The position numbers and the translations under genes were made by a program. A stretch of DNA of 64,000 nt from NCBI RefSeq assembly GCF_021049305.1, contig NZ_CP088081.1, positions 3,100,001-3,164,000 of the forward strand. The letters run 5' to 3'. The notes under the pieces are model-generated. The model was not told the origin of the DNA. It ran no database searches and saw only the letters and a list, made by a program, of their open reading frames with translations. Shown piece after piece: positions 18,099 through 27,743 of the stretch (the first letter of the stretch is position 1; every line of letters begins with the position of its first letter). Source of the stretch: Ideonella dechloratans (GTDB taxonomy: Bacteria; Pseudomonadota; Gammaproteobacteria; Burkholderiales; Burkholderiaceae_C).

Positions 18099-19649
18099 TC
18101 AAGCCTCCAGGCGGAAGGTGGAGACCGTGCCGCTCAGGCGGCCAGCCTGGTCCTTCAGGCTCTCGGCGGCGGCGGTCGACTGCTCGACCAGGGCCGCGTT
18201 CTGCTGGGTCATGCGGTCCAGGTCGGTCACCGCCAGGTTCACCTGACCGATGCCCTGGCTCTGCTCGCGGGTGGCCGAGCTGATCTCGCCGATGATGTCG
18301 GTCACGCGCTGCACGCTGGCCACGATCTCGGACATGGTGCTGCCCGCGTCGCCGACCAGGCGCGACCCGGTTTCCACGCGCTCGACGCTGGCCCCGATGA
18401 GCGACTTGATCTCGCGGGCGGCCTCGGCACTGCGGCTGGCCAGGTTGCGCACCTCGCCGGCCACGACGGCAAAGCCGCGGCCCTGTTCCCCGGCGCGGGC
18501 GGCTTCCACCGCCGCGTTCAGCGCCAGGATGTTGGTCTGGAAGGCGATGCCGTCGATCACGCCGATGATGTCGGCGATCTTCTGGCTGGCCTGGTGGATC
18601 TCGGTCATCGTGGCCACCACCTCGCCCACCACCGCGCCACCGCGCTGGGCCACGTCGGCGGCCGAGGTCGCCAGTTGGTTGGCCTGGGCTGCGGCATCGG
18701 CGCTGTTGCGCACGGTGCTGGTGAGCTGCTCCATCGCCGAGGCGGTCTCCTCCAGGTTGGAGGCAGTCTGCTCGGTGCGGGCGCTCAGGTCCTGGTTGCC
18801 GGTGGCGATCTGGGTGCTGGCGGTGGAGATGCTGTCCACCGCGCGCCGCACCTCGTGCACCGTCTTGCGCAGGGCCTCGCGCATCGCGTCGATGGCCTGC
18901 ATCAGCTGGCCGGTTTCGTCGCGGGCATAGTGGCGCCGGGCCGGCTGGCTCAGGTCCATCCGGGCCACGGCCTGCGCGGCCGCCTCGGCCTCGCGCAGCG
19001 GCACGGTGATGCTGCGGGTCAGCTGCCAGGCCAGGGCCATCCCGATCACGACGGACAGCAGCCCGACGACCACCAGCACGGTGGTGGCGCGCAGACGCAG
19101 GGCCTGCACCCGCTCGGCGGAAGCGTCGAAGGTCCGACGCTGCATCTCCACCAGGCTCTGGACGCCAGCCAGGTAGGCCGCGGACGTGGGCTCGAACTGC
19201 TCGGCGAAGAGCTTGGCCGCACCCTCCACGTCGCCGGCCTTCTTCAGCCGGCTGACCTGCTCGCGTGCGGCCAGGTAAGCCTTGCGCAGCGCGGTCACCT
19301 TGGCGAACTCGGCCTTCTCCTCGTCGGTGTCCATGGCCGCCTCGATCACCTTCTGGAGGTCGTTCGTCTCGGCGATGGCCTTGGCGCTGGCCGGAGCGAA
19401 GTACTCCACCAGGCTGGGGTCGCTGCTCTTGGCGATGGCCGCGGCGCGCTGCACCCCGGCGGTGGTGTTGTTGAGCCAAGCCTCACCGGCACGCTCGACC
19501 TTGAGCTGGTCGTCCACCATGGCGCTGACCTCCCGACCGAGGTCGCGGAGCATCAGCACGCTGGCGATGCCGCTGAGCAGCGACAGGCCGAGGATGACGG
19601 ACAGGACCAGGATCAGGCGGCGCCCGATGGTCACGTTCTGAAGCCACAT
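18099..19649 (-). CDS. Methyl-accepting chemotaxis protein
   Basis: 516 residues from ATG 19649, preceded by a GGAGA ribosome site. TM1 about 11-33, a four-helix-bundle-type periplasmic domain about 34-188, TM2 about 190-212, a HAMP domain ([16 protein letters not shown]) and a full cytoplasmic signalling rod. The conserved hairpin tip is present ([20 protein letters not shown]). The C-terminus ends STFRLEA, without a CheR-tethering pentapeptide. It should report ligand binding to CheA/CheW, which are not in this window. Divergent from the AAA+ gene. Confidence 0.95.
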   Translation of the reverse strand: MWLQNVTIGRRLILVLSVILGLSLLSGIASVLMLRDLGREVSAMVDDQLKVERAGEAWLNNTTAGVQRAAAIAKSSDPSLVEYFAPASAKAIAETNDLQKVIEAAMDTDEEKAEFAKVTALRKAYLAAREQVSRLKKAGDVEGAAKLFAEQFEPTSAAYLAGVQSLVEMQRRTFDASAERVQALRLRATTVLVVVGLLSVVIGMALAWQLTRSITVPLREAEAAAQAVARMDLSQPARRHYARDETGQLMQAIDAMREALRKTVHEVRRAVDSISTASTQIATGNQDLSARTEQTASNLEETASAMEQLTSTVRNSADAAAQANQLATSAADVAQRGGAVVGEVVATMTEIHQASQKIADIIGVIDGIAFQTNILALNAAVEAARAGEQGRGFAVVAGEVRNLASRSAEAAREIKSLIGASVERVETGSRLVGDAGSTMSEIVASVQRVTDIIGEISSATREQSQGIGQVNLAVTDLDRMTQQNAALVEQSTAAAESLKDQAGRLSGTVSTFRLEA

Positions 19650-19890
19650 GGACAGTCTCCTGGATTGGAATGAATGCGAAAGGCACTCAGGCAGAACGCG
19701 GCATTCTTCACGGGCCGACGCTCGCCGATCGGTGGAAAAGCCGGGGCATGACCCGACCACGCCCGGGCCCGGGTTTTGCTAAAACAGCAACTGAGCCCGC
19801 ATCCGGCCGCTGATCGCGACTTGGACGCGGCGGGTGCTTTGCTGCAATGAAGGCACCGGGGCGGCCGGTGCCGGATCGGATGGAGGTTGC
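19650..19890. other. Divergent intergenic region with a short dyad
   Basis: 241 bp between the chemoreceptor and the AAA+ ATPase must hold both promoters. The only clear symmetric element is TTGCT-AAAAC-AGCAA (19776-19790), in a locally AT-rich stretch. No convincing -35/-10 pair or flagellar sigma promoter was found by eye. Confidence 0.4.
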
Positions 19891-20889
19891 ATGTCCACGT
19901 CTCACGAGCTCATGACCGTTCAGGGCGCATCGATCCCGATCGCCCGCATGCGCAACGTCTACCGCGTCAACGAGGTGGAGCAGCGCCTGTCCAAGCTGCC
20001 GGACCGCGAACATGAACACCTGCGTACCACCTACGAGCGCATGCTCGAAAAAGGGCCCGAGCGCTTCCAGGTCAAGCCCGCCGGCCTGCCGGCCATGGAC
20101 CACCTCTACGACGAGCTGCCCAACTTCCACGAGGCGCTGGACGACCTCAAGCGCCAGATCGCGCTGGTGGAAGACAGCCGCGACGCGCTGGAGATCACCC
20201 CCATGCTGCTGCTGGGCCCGCCCGGCGTGGGCAAGACCCATTTCGCCCGTGAGGTGGCCCAGCTGCTGGGCACCGGCATGGGCTTCATCAGCATGAGCGC
20301 GCTGACCGCCGGCTGGGTGCTCTCGGGCGCCTCCAGCCAGTGGAAGGGCGCGCGCCCCGGCAAGGTTTTCGAGACCCTGGTGGACGGCCAGTACGCTAAC
20401 CCGGTGATGGTGGTCGACGAGATCGACAAGGCCCGTGGCGAGCATGCCTACGACCCGCTGGGGGCGCTCTACAGCCTGCTAGAGCACGACACCGCCCACA
20501 GCTTCATCGACGAGTTCGCCGAGGTGCCCATCGACGCCAGCCAGGTGATCTGGGTGGCCACCGCCAACGACGAACGCAGCATCCCCGAGCCCATCCTGAA
20601 CCGGATGAACGTCTACGAGGTGCAGATGCCCGACCTGGAGGCTGCCCGGGCCATCGCCCGGCGGCTCTACCAGTCCATCCGCGCCGCCCACGCCTGGGGC
20701 GAGCGCTTCGACGAATCTCCGTCGGATGCCGTGCTGGACCGGCTGGCCGAGGTGGCCCCGCGCGAGATGCGCCGGGCCTGGATGACCGCCTTCGGCAATG
20801 CCCGCCTGGATGGCCGCGGCACCCTGCTGCTCAAGGACCTGCCCGCGGCCGGCAGCAGCCGCAAGGCGGCCATCGGCTTCATGCACTGA
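19891..20889 (+). CDS. Stand-alone Lon-like AAA+ ATPase
   Basis: 332 residues from ATG 19891, with GGAGG at a good distance. Walker A GPPGVGKTH near 109-117, Walker B VMVVDEIDKA near 173-182, sensor-1 region VIWVATANDERSIPEPILNRMNVYEV and the downstream arginine. The ATPase module resembles that of Lon (GPPGVGKT, DEIDK, substrate-loop region GAYSLLEHD-like), but the LAN and protease domains are absent. The N-terminal ~100 residues are helical. It probably remodels or unfolds a protein partner; no partner gene is adjacent. Confident on ATPase, not on role. Confidence 0.85.
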   Translation: MSTSHELMTVQGASIPIARMRNVYRVNEVEQRLSKLPDREHEHLRTTYERMLEKGPERFQVKPAGLPAMDHLYDELPNFHEALDDLKRQIALVEDSRDALEITPMLLLGPPGVGKTHFAREVAQLLGTGMGFISMSALTAGWVLSGASSQWKGARPGKVFETLVDGQYANPVMVVDEIDKARGEHAYDPLGALYSLLEHDTAHSFIDEFAEVPIDASQVIWVATANDERSIPEPILNRMNVYEVQMPDLEAARAIARRLYQSIRAAHAWGERFDESPSDAVLDRLAEVAPREMRRAWMTAFGNARLDGRGTLLLKDLPAAGSSRKAAIGFMH

Positions 20890-20955
20890 ACGGCCGCTCC
20901 TGGCGCCTACACTCGCGGTGACGGTGGCCTGCCGCCACCGCGAGATGGAGCGCGC

Positions 20956-21399
20956 ATGGACCTTTCGGCTTCGACCCTGTGGTGGCTGGCCACGGGTGCG
21001 CTGGTGGTGCTGGAACTCACCAGCGCCACCTTCTACCTGCTGATGCTGGCCGCCGGCACCGCCGCGGCCGCCCTGGCTGCGCATGCGGGCCTGGGCGTGA
21101 CCGCGCAGATCGTTATCGCCGCCGGCGTGGGCGGCGGCGCCACCGCCCTGCTCTACCGGCTGCGCCGCCAGCGGATCCAGGTGGCCCCGGCGCCGCAGAA
21201 CCGCGACCTGCACCTGGACATCGGTGCCACCGTGCAGGTGAGCCACTGGAACCCCGACGGCACGACCCGGGTCGACCACCGGGGCACCCAGTGGAATGCC
21301 CGGCTCGCGCACGGGCACAGCGGGCAGCCGGGCCCGCACCGCATCAGTGCGGTCGAGGCCCAGGGCCTGGTGCTGGTGCCCCTGTCCCCCGCGGCCTGA
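20956..21399 (+). CDS. NfeD family membrane protein
   Basis: 147 residues. Two or three transmembrane segments in the first ~75 residues (WWLATGALVVLELTSATFYLLMLAAG; IVIAAGVGGGATALLY) followed by a C-terminal OB-fold-type domain (GATVQVSHWNPDGTTRVDHRGTQW...LVLVPL) as in short NfeD proteins. These are usually paired with a stomatin-like SPFH protein, and the next gene is one. A GGAG site precedes the ATG. Confidence 0.88.
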   Translation: MDLSASTLWWLATGALVVLELTSATFYLLMLAAGTAAAALAAHAGLGVTAQIVIAAGVGGGATALLYRLRRQRIQVAPAPQNRDLHLDIGATVQVSHWNPDGTTRVDHRGTQWNARLAHGHSGQPGPHRISAVEAQGLVLVPLSPAA

Positions 21400-21429
21400 T
21401 CCTCCCAACCTTCATCCAGGAACCGACCC

Positions 21430-22350
21430 ATGGAAATCGCCCTCGTGCTGCTGGTCATCGCGGCCATCGTCGTCAGCCAGTCCATCAAGATCGTGCCGCA
21501 GCAGCATGCCTGGGTGGTGGAGCGGCTGGGCAAGTACGACCGCACCCTCAGCCCCGGCCTGACCTTCGTGATGCCCTTCATCGAGCGGGTGGCCTACAAG
21601 CACTCGCTCAAGGAGGTGCCGCTGGACGTGCCCAGCCAGGTCTGCATCACCAAGGACAACACCCAGCTGCAGGTGGACGGCATCATCTACTTCCAGGTGA
21701 CCGACCCGATGCGGGCCAGCTACGGCTCGAGCAACTACGTCTTCGCCATCACCCAGCTGGCGCAGACGCTGCTGCGCTCGGTGATCGGCAAGATGGAGCT
21801 GGACCGGACCTTCGAGGAACGCGACCAGATCAACGGCGCGGTGGTCAGCGCGCTGGACGACGCTGCCGCCAACTGGGGCGTGAAGGTGCTGCGCTACGAG
21901 ATCAAGGACCTGACCCCGCCGGCCGAGATCCTGCGGGCCATGCAGGCCCAGATCACCGCCGAACGCGAGAAGCGCGCGCTGATCGCCGCCTCCGAGGGCC
22001 GCAAGCAGGAGCAGATCAACATCGCCACCGGCGAGCGCGAAGCCTTCATCGCCCGCTCTGAAGGTCAGCGTCAGGCCGAGATCAACAACGCCCAGGGCCA
22101 GGCGGCCGCCATCGTTGCCGTGGCCGAGGCCACCGCCCAGGCCATCCGCCAGGTGGCCGAGGCCATCCAGTCCCCCGGCGGCGAGCAGGCGGTGCAGCTC
22201 AAGGTGGCCGAGAAGGCGGTGGAGGCCTACGGCCAGCTGGCCCAGAAGAACAACACCATGATCGTGCCCGGTCACATGGGCGAGGTGGCCGGCCTGATCG
22301 GCACCGCGATGGCGCTGATGAAGGGCGGCGCCACGCCCGGCCCGCGCTGA
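21430..22350 (+). CDS. SPFH/stomatin-like paraslipin (QmcA-type)
   Basis: 306 residues. N-terminal transmembrane helix (ALVLLVIAAIVVSQSIKIV), then the SPFH domain beginning VPQQHAWVVERLGKYDRTLSPGL. It includes LDVPSQVCITKDNTQLQVDGIIYFQV and a long coiled-coil region with EREKRALIAASEGRKQ and GQAAAIVAVAEATAQA. Such proteins form membrane-associated oligomeric scaffolds, often with NfeD. It starts 30 bases after the NfeD gene; a shared operon is likely. Confidence 0.93.
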   Translation: MEIALVLLVIAAIVVSQSIKIVPQQHAWVVERLGKYDRTLSPGLTFVMPFIERVAYKHSLKEVPLDVPSQVCITKDNTQLQVDGIIYFQVTDPMRASYGSSNYVFAITQLAQTLLRSVIGKMELDRTFEERDQINGAVVSALDDAAANWGVKVLRYEIKDLTPPAEILRAMQAQITAEREKRALIAASEGRKQEQINIATGEREAFIARSEGQRQAEINNAQGQAAAIVAVAEATAQAIRQVAEAIQSPGGEQAVQLKVAEKAVEAYGQLAQKNNTMIVPGHMGEVAGLIGTAMALMKGGATPGPR

Positions 22351-22369
22351 ACCACTGCGAGAGCCCGCC

Positions 22370-23269
22370 ATGGCCGCCCTGCCCAACGACCGGCTGATGG
22401 TCGCCATCGCCTCGCGCGCCCTGTTCGACTTCGAGGAGGAGAACCGGCTGTTCGAGACCGGTGACGACCAGGGCTACATGGCCCTGCAGATGCAGCGTCT
22501 GGAGCAGCCGGCCGCGCCCGGCGTGGCCTTCTCGCTGGTGCAGAAGCTGCTGGCCTTCAACCGCGACCGGCCCCGGGTGGCGGTGGTCATCCTCTCGCGC
22601 AACGACCCGGTCTCCGGCATGCGCGTCTTCCGCAGCGCCCAGCACCATGGGCTGACGCTGGAGCGCGGCGTCTTCACCCGCGGCGAAAGCCCCTGGCGCT
22701 ATCTGCGGCCGCTGCAGGCCCAGCTCTTTCTGTCGGCCAACGAGGCCGACGTGCGCTCGGCCCTGGCTGCGGGCGTGCCCGCCGCACGGGTGCTGCCGCA
22801 CGCCCGCCAGGCCTCCGACGCCCACCCCGACGAACTGCGCATCGCCTTCGACGGCGACGCGGTGCTGTTCTCCGACGAGGCCGAGCAGGTCTTCCAGCGC
22901 GATGGTCTGGACGCCTTCCAGCAGCACGAGACCGAGCGGGCCGGCCGGCCCCTGCCCCCCGGCCCCTTCAAGCCCCTGCTGGACGCGCTGACCCGGCTGC
23001 GCCGGAGCACGCCCGAGACCGGCATGGGCCTGCGCACCGCGCTGGTCACCGCCCGCGGCGCGCCGGCGCACGAACGCGCCATCCGCACGCTGATGGCCTG
23101 GCAGGTGCCGGTGGACGAGGCCATGTTCCTGGGCGGCTGGGACAAGGGTCCCTTCCTGGCCGAGTTCGAGCCCGACTTCTTCTTCGACGACCAGACCGGG
23201 CATGTCGAGAACGCGGCCTCGCATGTGCCGGCCGGCCACGTGGATGCGGGCACGATGAACGCGCGCTGA
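22370..23269 (+). CDS. 5'-nucleotidase (cytosolic NT5C1-like family)
   Basis: 299 residues with the conserved features of the bacterial cytosolic 5'-nucleotidase family: IASRALFDFEEEN at the start, VVILSRNDPVSGMRVFRSAQHHGL, TRGESPWRYLRPLQAQLFLSAN, RIAFDGDAVLFSDEAE (acidic HAD-like catalytic region) and FLGGWDKGPFLAEFEPDFFFDDQTGHV near the C-terminus. It should dephosphorylate nucleoside monophosphates. It starts 19 bases after the paraslipin gene and may be co-transcribed, though a functional link is not evident. Confidence 0.88.
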   Translation: MAALPNDRLMVAIASRALFDFEEENRLFETGDDQGYMALQMQRLEQPAAPGVAFSLVQKLLAFNRDRPRVAVVILSRNDPVSGMRVFRSAQHHGLTLERGVFTRGESPWRYLRPLQAQLFLSANEADVRSALAAGVPAARVLPHARQASDAHPDELRIAFDGDAVLFSDEAEQVFQRDGLDAFQQHETERAGRPLPPGPFKPLLDALTRLRRSTPETGMGLRTALVTARGAPAHERAIRTLMAWQVPVDEAMFLGGWDKGPFLAEFEPDFFFDDQTGHVENAASHVPAGHVDAGTMNAR

Positions 23270-23286
23270 AGCCCGGGACCGGCCTC

Positions 23287-23826
23287 TCAGGGCGGCGTGA
23301 AGCCGGGCGACTCGATGCGCACCAGGTCGAAGCGCACCGTGCCCGCCGGTCCCGGCTCCACTCCCACCACGGTCTGCTGTGCGGGGCTGCCCGCCTTCAG
23401 CAGCACGCGGCCCGGCGCCGGGTGATCCTCCTGGCAGTTCAGGCCGCTGGCCGTGCGACTGCCGCGTTGGGGGCTGCCGGCCGTGCAGTCCAGCACCGGG
23501 CCCAGCCGCGCCAGGGCCTGGCGGTAGAAGTCCGTCACCTGCGGCAGGCTGTCGCGGCTGGTGTACTTCAGCGCCACCACCCGCAGGCTCAGTGCGCCAC
23601 CCCAGAGCTTGAGGTCCACCGCGCCGCCGTCGCCGTCCGGATCACGGTAGCGCTGGGCACCCGGATAGGCTGGCAGGCCGACCTGGGCCACCGTCGCCTC
23701 GGGGTCCACCGTCACCCCGGCGCTCCAGCCCGCCTGGGCGGCGGGGCCGGCCAGGCAGCCTGCCACCAGGCCCGCCGTCACCCCCAGGGCCTTGCAGGCC
23801 GATGGGCGCCATCCTTGCATCGTCAT
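23287..23826 (-). CDS. Exported hypothetical protein
   Basis: 179 residues from ATG 23826, with an AGGAG site 7 bases upstream. Signal peptide about 1-32 (ALGVTAGLVAGCLAGPAAQA). The mature part begins with an AYPGAQR segment and contains LKYTSRDSLPQVTDFYRQALARLGPVLDC, a pattern seen in small secreted proteins in which a helix with D-FY-K/R packs on a sheet, and two cysteines that may pair. Family not recognised with confidence. Convergent with the nucleotidase gene, divergent from the peptide transporter. Confidence 0.7.
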   Translation of the reverse strand: MTMQGWRPSACKALGVTAGLVAGCLAGPAAQAGWSAGVTVDPEATVAQVGLPAYPGAQRYRDPDGDGGAVDLKLWGGALSLRVVALKYTSRDSLPQVTDFYRQALARLGPVLDCTAGSPQRGSRTASGLNCQEDHPAPGRVLLKAGSPAQQTVVGVEPGPAGTVRFDLVRIESPGFTPP

Positions 23827-24079
23827 CGCTCGCTCCTCGCAGGGTTCGCTCCTGCCCTGGCGGCATCCTCGCGGCCTGCCACCGGCCCGGCCAGCAGACT
23901 GCGACGAAGTGCGCGGGCCGGGACATGAGACGCCACGGCGGGCGATGGAAGGCGCGCCCGAGCAGGCCCGGGAACACCCGCCCCACGGCACAAGCCGCCG
24001 GGCGGCGAAAATGCGCGGTTTCGCCCCGCACCCACCCGGTGCGCCGGGCGCCCCTGTTCCGACACCCCCCACACACCGG

Positions 24080-25594
<1,515 letters not shown>

Positions 25595-25736
25595 AACCGG
25601 TGGCAACCCGAGGGGCCGCATTGACCTCCGTCAACGCGGCCCGCGGACCTCGCTCGCAGACTGCCCGCACACGCACCGCCCTGGCCCTCACCCCGGGCCG
25701 GGTCGGTGCCCAACCATCCGTTGCGAGGAGCCTGCC

Positions 25737-26888
25737 ATGAGCACCACCATCTTCTTCATTCCCAGCGTCAACCTGATGGGCGCCGGCTGCCTGAAGGACG
25801 CCGCCGCCGACATCCAGTCCAAGGGCTGGCGCAAGGCCCTGGTGGTGACGGACGCCCCGCTGGTGCGCACCGGCCTGGTGGCCAAGGTGACCGAACTGCT
25901 GGGCGCGCACGGTGTCACCTCGGTGGTGTTCGACGGCGTCAAGCCCAACCCCAATGTGGCCAATGTGGAAGCCGGCCTGGCCCTGCTGAAGGCCAACGGC
26001 TGCGACTTCGTGATCTCGCTGGGCGGCGGCTCGCCGCACGACTGCGCCAAGGGCATCGCCCTGGTGGCGGCCAATGGCGGTCGCATCACCGATTACGAGG
26101 GCCTGGACAAGTCCGCCAAACCGCAGCTGCCGCTGGTGGCCATCAACACCACCGCCGGCACGGCCAGCGAGATGACGCGCTTCTGCATCATCACCGACGA
26201 CAGCCGGCACGTGAAGATGGCCATCGTGGACAAGCACACCACGCCGGTGCTGTCGGTCAACGACCCCGAGCTGATGATGGGCATGCCCGCCGGCCTGACC
26301 GCCGCCACCGGCATGGACGCGCTCACGCATGCGATCGAGGCCTATGTCTCCACCGCCGCCAACCCGATCACCGACGCCTGCGCCCTCAAGGCCGTCACGC
26401 TGATCAGCCAGCAGCTGCGCACTGCCGTGGCCCACGGCCAGGACGCCGCGGCCCGCGAGGCCATGGCCTATGCCCAGTTCCTGGCCGGCATGGCCTTCAA
26501 CAACGCCTCGCTGGGCTATGTGCATGCCATGGCCCACCAGCTGGGTGGCTTCTACGACCTGCCGCACGGCGTGTGCAACGCCATCCTGCTGCCCCATGTG
26601 CAGGCCTTCAACGCCCGCGTGGCGGCCGGCCGGCTGGGCGATGTGGCCCGGGCCATGGGCGTGGACACCGCCCTGCTCACCGAAGCCCAGGCGGCCCAGG
26701 CCTGCCTGAACGCCATCCGCCAGCTCAGCGCGGACGTGGGTATCCCGGCCGGCGTGGGCAGCCTGGGTGCCAAGGAAGCCGACATCCCCACGCTGGCCGC
26801 CAACGCCATGAAGGACGCTTGCGGCCTGACCAACCCGGTGCAGCCGACCTTCGACGAGGTCTGCGCGATCTTCCGCGCGGCGCTATGA
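25737..26888 (+). CDS. Iron-containing alcohol dehydrogenase
   Basis: 383 residues, the family length, ATG with GAGGAG upstream. N-terminal NAD(P) domain with [20 protein letters not shown] and [18 protein letters not shown]. The metal-binding helices contain [14 protein letters not shown] and [24 protein letters not shown] (Asp and three His ligands). It is close to the methanol/1,3-propanediol/ethanol dehydrogenase branch; the exact alcohol cannot be read from sequence. Stand-alone gene. Confidence 0.93.
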   Translation: MSTTIFFIPSVNLMGAGCLKDAAADIQSKGWRKALVVTDAPLVRTGLVAKVTELLGAHGVTSVVFDGVKPNPNVANVEAGLALLKANGCDFVISLGGGSPHDCAKGIALVAANGGRITDYEGLDKSAKPQLPLVAINTTAGTASEMTRFCIITDDSRHVKMAIVDKHTTPVLSVNDPELMMGMPAGLTAATGMDALTHAIEAYVSTAANPITDACALKAVTLISQQLRTAVAHGQDAAAREAMAYAQFLAGMAFNNASLGYVHAMAHQLGGFYDLPHGVCNAILLPHVQAFNARVAAGRLGDVARAMGVDTALLTEAQAAQACLNAIRQLSADVGIPAGVGSLGAKEADIPTLAANAMKDACGLTNPVQPTFDEVCAIFRAAL

Positions 26889-26931
26889 ACCTCCGCGCCA
26901 TGCCTGGGCAGCGCCCGGGCATGGCCGGCCT

Positions 26932-27618
26932 TCAGCCGAAGACCTTCTTCAGGATCTCGCTGCCGGTACCGGCCGGATCGCGCCGGATCTTCCTCTCCTC
27001 CTCGCCGATCATCAGGTAGAGCCCGTCCAGCGCCTTGCGGGTGACGTACTGCTGGATGTTGGCGTCTTCCTTGGCCACCAGGCCGAAGCTGCTGGCCTTG
27101 CCCGCCACGGCGTTGTACTTGCTGGCCAGGTCCACCTTCTCGGTTTCCTGGGTGACGATGGGCAGGAAGCGCTCGGTCAGCGGCACCCGCGTCTTCTTGG
27201 CGAAGAAGTCGGTCACGGACGTGTCGCCACCTCTGACGATGCCCACCGCGTCGTCCACCGACATGGTCTTGACCGCCTGCACGAGCAAGGTCTTGGCCTC
27301 GGGCACCGCCGCTTCGGCGGCCCGGTTCATCGCCGTGACCAGGTCGTCCACCCGCTTCTGCTGGCCGGTGAACTTCAGCATCTGCGCCGCGTCCTTCAGC
27401 ATGCCCGGCAGCGGAATGCGCACCTGGGGGTTGCCCAGAAAGCCGTCCGGCCTGCCCAGCAGGGACACGGCACTCTCGGCGCCGCGCTCCAGCGCCGTCT
27501 TGACGCCCAGCGTGGCATCGGCCTGGCTGAACAGGGCCGCCCGGGCCGGCCACCCGGCGGTCAGACCCAGCAGACCACCCAGGGCCCAGCGGCCGCAGCC
27601 GCGTCGCTCGAGATCCAT
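26932..27618 (-). CDS. Exported DUF4197 family protein
   Basis: 228 residues. N-terminal signal peptide (RWALGGLLGLTAGWPARA). The mature helical domain has the DUF4197 landmarks: LGRPDGFLGNPQVRIPLPGMLKDAAQML, MNRAAEAAVPEAKTLL, DAVGIVRGGDTSVTDFFAKKTR and VTRKALDGLYLMIGEEERKIRRDPAGTGSEILKKVF at the C-terminus. Function unknown; periplasmic location inferred. Transcribed leftward, opposite to mprF. Confidence 0.9.
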   Translation of the reverse strand: MDLERRGCGRWALGGLLGLTAGWPARAALFSQADATLGVKTALERGAESAVSLLGRPDGFLGNPQVRIPLPGMLKDAAQMLKFTGQQKRVDDLVTAMNRAAEAAVPEAKTLLVQAVKTMSVDDAVGIVRGGDTSVTDFFAKKTRVPLTERFLPIVTQETEKVDLASKYNAVAGKASSFGLVAKEDANIQQYVTRKALDGLYLMIGEEERKIRRDPAGTGSEILKKVFG

Positions 27619-27743
27619 TTTCTTCCTCAGCTGTGGGATGTCGGTCCCATGGTGCGCCAGGCGCCGGAGGCTGGCAAGCCACCGCCGACGCCGCCGCGTG
27701 ACTTAGGGTAAAACCGGCTCCTCACTCCCGGACGTCTGCCAGC

